Below, in pieces: positions 62,501 to 64,000 of a DNA stretch of 64,000 bases. The DNA lies in NCBI GenBank assembly GCA_963666895.2, contig CAXXNS010000016.1, forward strand, positions 310,001-374,000, written 5' to 3'. This DNA is from G963666895 sp963666895 (GTDB lineage Bacteria; Desulfobacterota; Desulfovibrionia; Desulfovibrionales; Desulfovibrionaceae). The position numbers were made by a program, and so were the translations under genes. The notes below the pieces were generated by a model, which saw only the letters and a list, made by a program, of their open reading frames with translations, did not search any database and was not told the DNA's origin. Numbering within the stretch: position 1 is the first letter of the stretch; each line of letters opens with the position of its first letter.

Positions 62501-64000
62501 TTTTCTCCACCAGATTCGGGTGAGAAAGCATAAAGGACAGGATCATAGGGGTCGCCCACCATAACCAGCATGGTCTCCAGCGGCGTTGGTCCGGGCGATA
62601 TCTCCATATCAAGCGGATTGAGTAAATAGCCCATCAGTCCAGCCACACGCTCGGCGATTTTTCCAACGTTAGCTATCATGCTGAGTGATTTAAGTAAGAC
62701 ACTGGCATTTTTTACTGCTGCAAGTAATGTGCCCTGAAGTTTTTGCTGTGCTTGAGATATCCCTTCATCAACCGCCGCTACAGCGATTCCTTTACCAATT
62801 TCAATCAGAACATTAAACAGAATTTTAACGGCTTGTTCTTCGCTCATTTTGTTTAGCTGAGCGCCGCCTGACTGTTGAGTAAAAGAGGTGAATCCGTTTT
62901 TGAAACCACTTTTAATCGCTTCTTGAGTGAAGCCGGCTTCATCTCCTCCAACCAGGCTCCATAAGTCGATTAGGGAAAGAGTAAGATTGACGATTGTTGC
63001 TGAACGGGCCATGCGGGGGCCATCCTCGATGGTATTGATAGCCCCATCATCCCAACCTTCGAAATCACGAATTGATCCGCTGAAAATACGGAGGATGTAA
63101 GCGCTTTGCTCGCGATCTTCAAGATAAAGCGTGTCATTCGATTTCATCCAATCAAACATCTCACCTAAAATAGAATCCACTCCTGTACGTAAGATATCGA
63201 TTTTCGCGGTCCATTGGTTGGCGGCTAACATAGTCGATTGGCAATATCCTGCGTGTTTCAGGCCATGTGATTGGATATGCGTAAAAGGAGTGTTCAATCC
63301 TTGAGGTAAAGCGTCCGGATGTAGGCGGTATAATGCGACGATCCAATCGAGCGGGCTGTAGCCATTATCCAGTTTCGGAGTGATCGAATTATCCTTTTCA
63401 GAATAGGTTGCATCGATAAACAGGCGGTCAACGCCATATATCTTAACTGTAGGATTTGCGTTATTTTCCGCTAGAGGAAAGACTGATTCTGCAGATGATC
63501 CGGTTCCCGAGATAGCCCGTCGGTTTGATTGAGAATTATTCCAGTCAGAAAAAGAACGAAGAGTTTTCGCTTGATTGGCGCCGCCGACATTTTTTACCAG
63601 AGCCTGGGGCATTGCTTTTAGTAAGGCGGTGATACAGGCGCTCCATACAGCGTTGACTTCGGGGTCTTCCAAGCCGTCTGCGCCTTGGCTGTAACGCACA
63701 TCCACTACATTAATCAATAACTTATACTCTGGCAGCGCGTCAAGTAGCGAAAAAACCATATCTATCGCGGCTTTGTCGCGGGTAAAGAAGAAGGGATGCA
63801 TCAGGATAAGAGATTTGGCGGTGCTTTCCGCATCTATGATAACCACATCGTTCGGATCATAATCCGTGAGAATGCACATGTAGGTATTATTGCCCGCACT
63901 ATTGGATGCGGCGCCTAGCACATTGACGCCATCATCACCGACCGGGATGTCAAATGATCCATCCGCTGAAACGGCGGCTTCACCATACCGGTTGACGATA
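56557..64000 (-). CDS. Giant surface protein: IPT/TIG, parallel beta-helix, TolB propeller and cohesin domains (5' end outside window)
   Basis: At least 2,480 residues are visible, and the frame is open to the right edge, so the true N-terminus lies beyond it; the internal GTG at 63921 is not the start. Order, N to C: an unassigned region; IPT/TIG folds (about 62600-61740), including SPESGGENTEVTLSGKNF; a large right-handed beta-helix of NosD/PbH1 type (about 61100-58590); a WD40/TolB-like propeller (VFVSNRTGNRDLWVMSRDG, IVFTSDRGGNLDLWIMDADG) split by a beta-sandwich insertion (about 57990-57545); and a cohesin-type domain (about 57010-56580, LAFDVLFDRSQLILADM). No anchor is visible at the C-terminus. 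A secreted binding or glycan-processing scaffold is likely. Confidence 0.85.
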   Translation of the reverse strand, partial: IVNRYGEAAVSADGSFDIPVGDDGVNVLGAASNSAGNNTYMCILTDYDPNDVVIIDAESTAKSLILMHPFFFTRDKAAIDMVFSLLDALPEYKLLINVVDVRYSQGADGLEDPEVNAVWSACITALLKAMPQALVKNVGGANQAKTLRSFSDWNNSQSNRRAISGTGSSAESVFPLAENNANPTVKIYGVDRLFIDATYSEKDNSITPKLDNGYSPLDWIVALYRLHPDALPQGLNTPFTHIQSHGLKHAGYCQSTMLAANQWTAKIDILRTGVDSILGEMFDWMKSNDTLYLEDREQSAYILRIFSGSIRDFEGWDDGAINTIEDGPRMARSATIVNLTLSLIDLWSLVGGDEAGFTQEAIKSGFKNGFTSFTQQSGGAQLNKMSEEQAVKILFNVLIEIGKGIAVAAVDEGISQAQQKLQGTLLAAVKNASVLLKSLSMIANVGKIAERVAGLMGYLLNPLDMEISPGPTPLETMLVMVGDPYDPVLYAFSPESGGENTEVTLSGKNFAINPKENVIMFGDKKAEVVSGDTESVIVKVPAGILGSVAQEEEIFITIETPASNKILRSKSSFKVLRTPVINSMEPIIGYGASPGITEGPYANFKGTQIRLTGYYMQPLQGYKDYVAFVGGKRAEIVYQNNNYMDIMVPELTPDKWDVSVADPNTGLEVFPGKFTVLGKPDITSCEPKNVQAGELIEIKGANFHQAAIMIGDEYITGIQHSNDRILIRFPSIGEPDDVFPLKIYNPAGETSSILLKREAGIEVTAVPSLPQGFTFKVTTGKAGDVEDGKLSLDEVNRFINKEYNILERDDKNQKSVEIWYQRRNAEGELYWKFSNTITENPDRENNGPDGHEIHYMWERRIDIDKNVSETLKNMVDLDEFPADMEEADYISFPSAAIPDYDTFYNTFDANQYQNTINILTEETVVTITAIKLSNQDKLITPRGLPMTIYYGISVGEGCSLELGAPELRQPITFTGSSAILKSCTISLALQEAIIIDNGFGNTVYDGVVLVDGKANGIVVKKGGANVVNAAILQCAGNGVSCENSEQNQFENLDIRQCANNAITVKDGKFSKYKSVIISDCESGVHFENCIQEEFLGSIIDCKSTAFRVSGGSGNSLYQVNIQNCGEGLVLTKTKNNIIRWMEIEDCTGDGLHMGPDCSYHQFEYYLNLYNNGNGLVLEGEGTHSNSFDNSNIGIIQNDDNTWSNGGNALNGIKIIDGANRNTFSSARISANLGHGVMIDGKTTHSNKFWNCSIGYFNVNYQEIPGELGNGENGVLIQNGAHHNAFDACYISDNGENGVFIQGAGSDFNQVINCKIGSDPGKTYGDSIMKPNQGIGIFVDDGPKGTIIKGNDLCLNIKGGIVISKVQEKPDEQTPSVTIEDNNVKIYPKTLDAYIDAGYEWDSIGTGIKIDHSSNIHLIHNYVSRFNKGLHISGANTGNHYLNRNYISKSLHENVLIEFSENDTIETLSAETGSDNAVVLSETIGTIISGLITRSNKKNGLIIEKCQDIVLEDGIFNNSSDESSGIIVDNSEHITLREINMNSVGKKGIHVFNESKNVLIDDIEAGFCGESAIVISKSSGVEITGLPPKIDDGSTLVTGVHSSKTGAGIVIEDSQDIRLGHKKYLLEISRNTQQGVLITGDSTQNVEFINCYIHNNGEEGIRIEGGKSISIGGSTPEFGNHIERNGKEGILAQGSETGLSITNSVIGSKDFMYYGINEDGIVLQDGIHHVLISGNSINGSYNNGIIIRDGAHHNFIGVNEITVNRSNGVLVEGGSSLFNQITRNNITRCGDKAINLSNGGNNSIEAPEINYFKGKSQNISGHIDAPDGSRIEIYSTPYKNGESLIGTAVLRNKNFYATVTVPEGKTVSGIIIHPDGNTSEFGSSITHLSPASPSGGDKTFVYTSDQMGDQNIYIVSPSSNMPVQLTSSTAMDNNPELSPFQSDVIFVSNRTGNRDLWVMSRDGNEKTLVTSDPADDYQPSWKPGSDQVAFTSERDGNPEIYMTTVDTNAILGEISYGADDPSTYNDPYTGNIGDAIGVHFSTTPGLLSHFSIYIAADPVPFAWQVLSWENGQPGQTILAQDQATPSEIGWNIVETDNIPVPEDYVISVSFLQEGKPQIALANGGQSGRWWTYSGTEQVWSYKSYVPFMIHAFVKPMPPQRITNNDAADMEPCWSSNGNQIVFTSDRGGNLDLWIMDADGANPRQLTDGIGSNTNAAWCPYDDLIAFVSDRNGNPDIYTIRSNGSELTQRTTHQGVDINPVWDSSNFMLLISSDRDSGMEIYSMIFGSNRLNRLSVDSGDSIEPHVAVGSGQSGKVLAAKTRYRPYSNQPMVDIPEAQASINQGEGEPGDIVSLEIKLEGAQNLGNLAFDVLFDRSQLILADMTQGDLLLDSLFALNPEIVPADAGMMQFNWVKSSGFTGDSQIMTLELEIKRQAGLEEVPVSFRDLQAFDLNLNEISISGLDGLVTINGNSTDVKAWMLFE

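Overview
The window carries one end of a bacterial chromosome contig, of moderate GC with AT-rich intergenic stretches. It looks bacterial rather than archaeal: Shine-Dalgarno-led starts, GlnD, QueA, Tat-type and lipoprotein signals, a sigma-54 regulator with a matching -24/-12 promoter, and intrinsic terminators. The mix of secreted sugar and peptide hydrolases, Tat-exported Gfo/Idh/MocA oxidoreductase, LamG and beta-helix surface proteins and archaeal-type Hdr/Mvh hydrogenase genes fits a little-cultured, probably anaerobic heterotroph of a Planctomycetes/Omnitrophota/Hydrogenedentota-like candidate phylum. That placement is an inference; no rRNA gene is present to fix it.

Layout. 1-9.2 kb: tail of an unknown gene, guaB (IMP dehydrogenase), a secreted duplicated-lectin/propeller protein and an M16 lipoprotein protease. 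9.3-13.9 kb: a sugar-degradation group (six-hairpin glycosidase, GH78 rhamnosidase, Tat oxidoreductase). 14.1-16.2 kb: queA and an NlpC/P60 hydrolase. 16.1-27.9 kb, minus strand: an energy operon hdrC-hdrB-hdrA-mvhD-mvhG-mvhA, then (past a terminator) its hydrogenase maturation protease, glnD and a GAF/degenerate HD-GYP protein. 28-35.5 kb: tRNA-Leu(CAA), a secreted phosphodiesterase, a NagD-type HAD phosphatase, a small orphan ORF and a large hybrid histidine kinase. 35.6-40.9 kb, minus strand: a LamG surface protein, a GH20-like hydrolase and a gamma-glutamyltransferase. 41.1-45.9 kb: a sodium:solute symporter coupled to a peptide-type ABC importer that has no ATPase genes here. 46.1-54.9 kb: a PAS/sigma-54 activator, then a sigma-54 promoter and an operon for a DsrMKJOP/Hmc/Tmc-like transmembrane redox complex whose NrfD-type subunit is fused to a tetraheme cytochrome, followed by a Cys-rich sensor kinase and a stand-alone receiver. 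54.9-64 kb: a decayed transposase fragment, an SGNH hydrolase and a giant multidomain surface protein running off the right edge.

How it fits together (inference). The HdrABC-MvhADG set would oxidise H2 and bifurcate electrons between ferredoxin and a disulfide-type acceptor. The membrane complex at 48-53 kb carries its own HdrD-like (DsrK) subunit and c-type hemes, so it could join a cytoplasmic thiol/disulfide or H2-derived electron pool to menaquinone and a periplasmic cytochrome pool. Its expression appears to be controlled by the sigma-54 activator encoded just upstream, with redox-sensing Cys-rich proteins on both sides. The rest of the window encodes scavenging of polysaccharide, peptide, glutathione-like and phosphodiester substrates at the cell surface.
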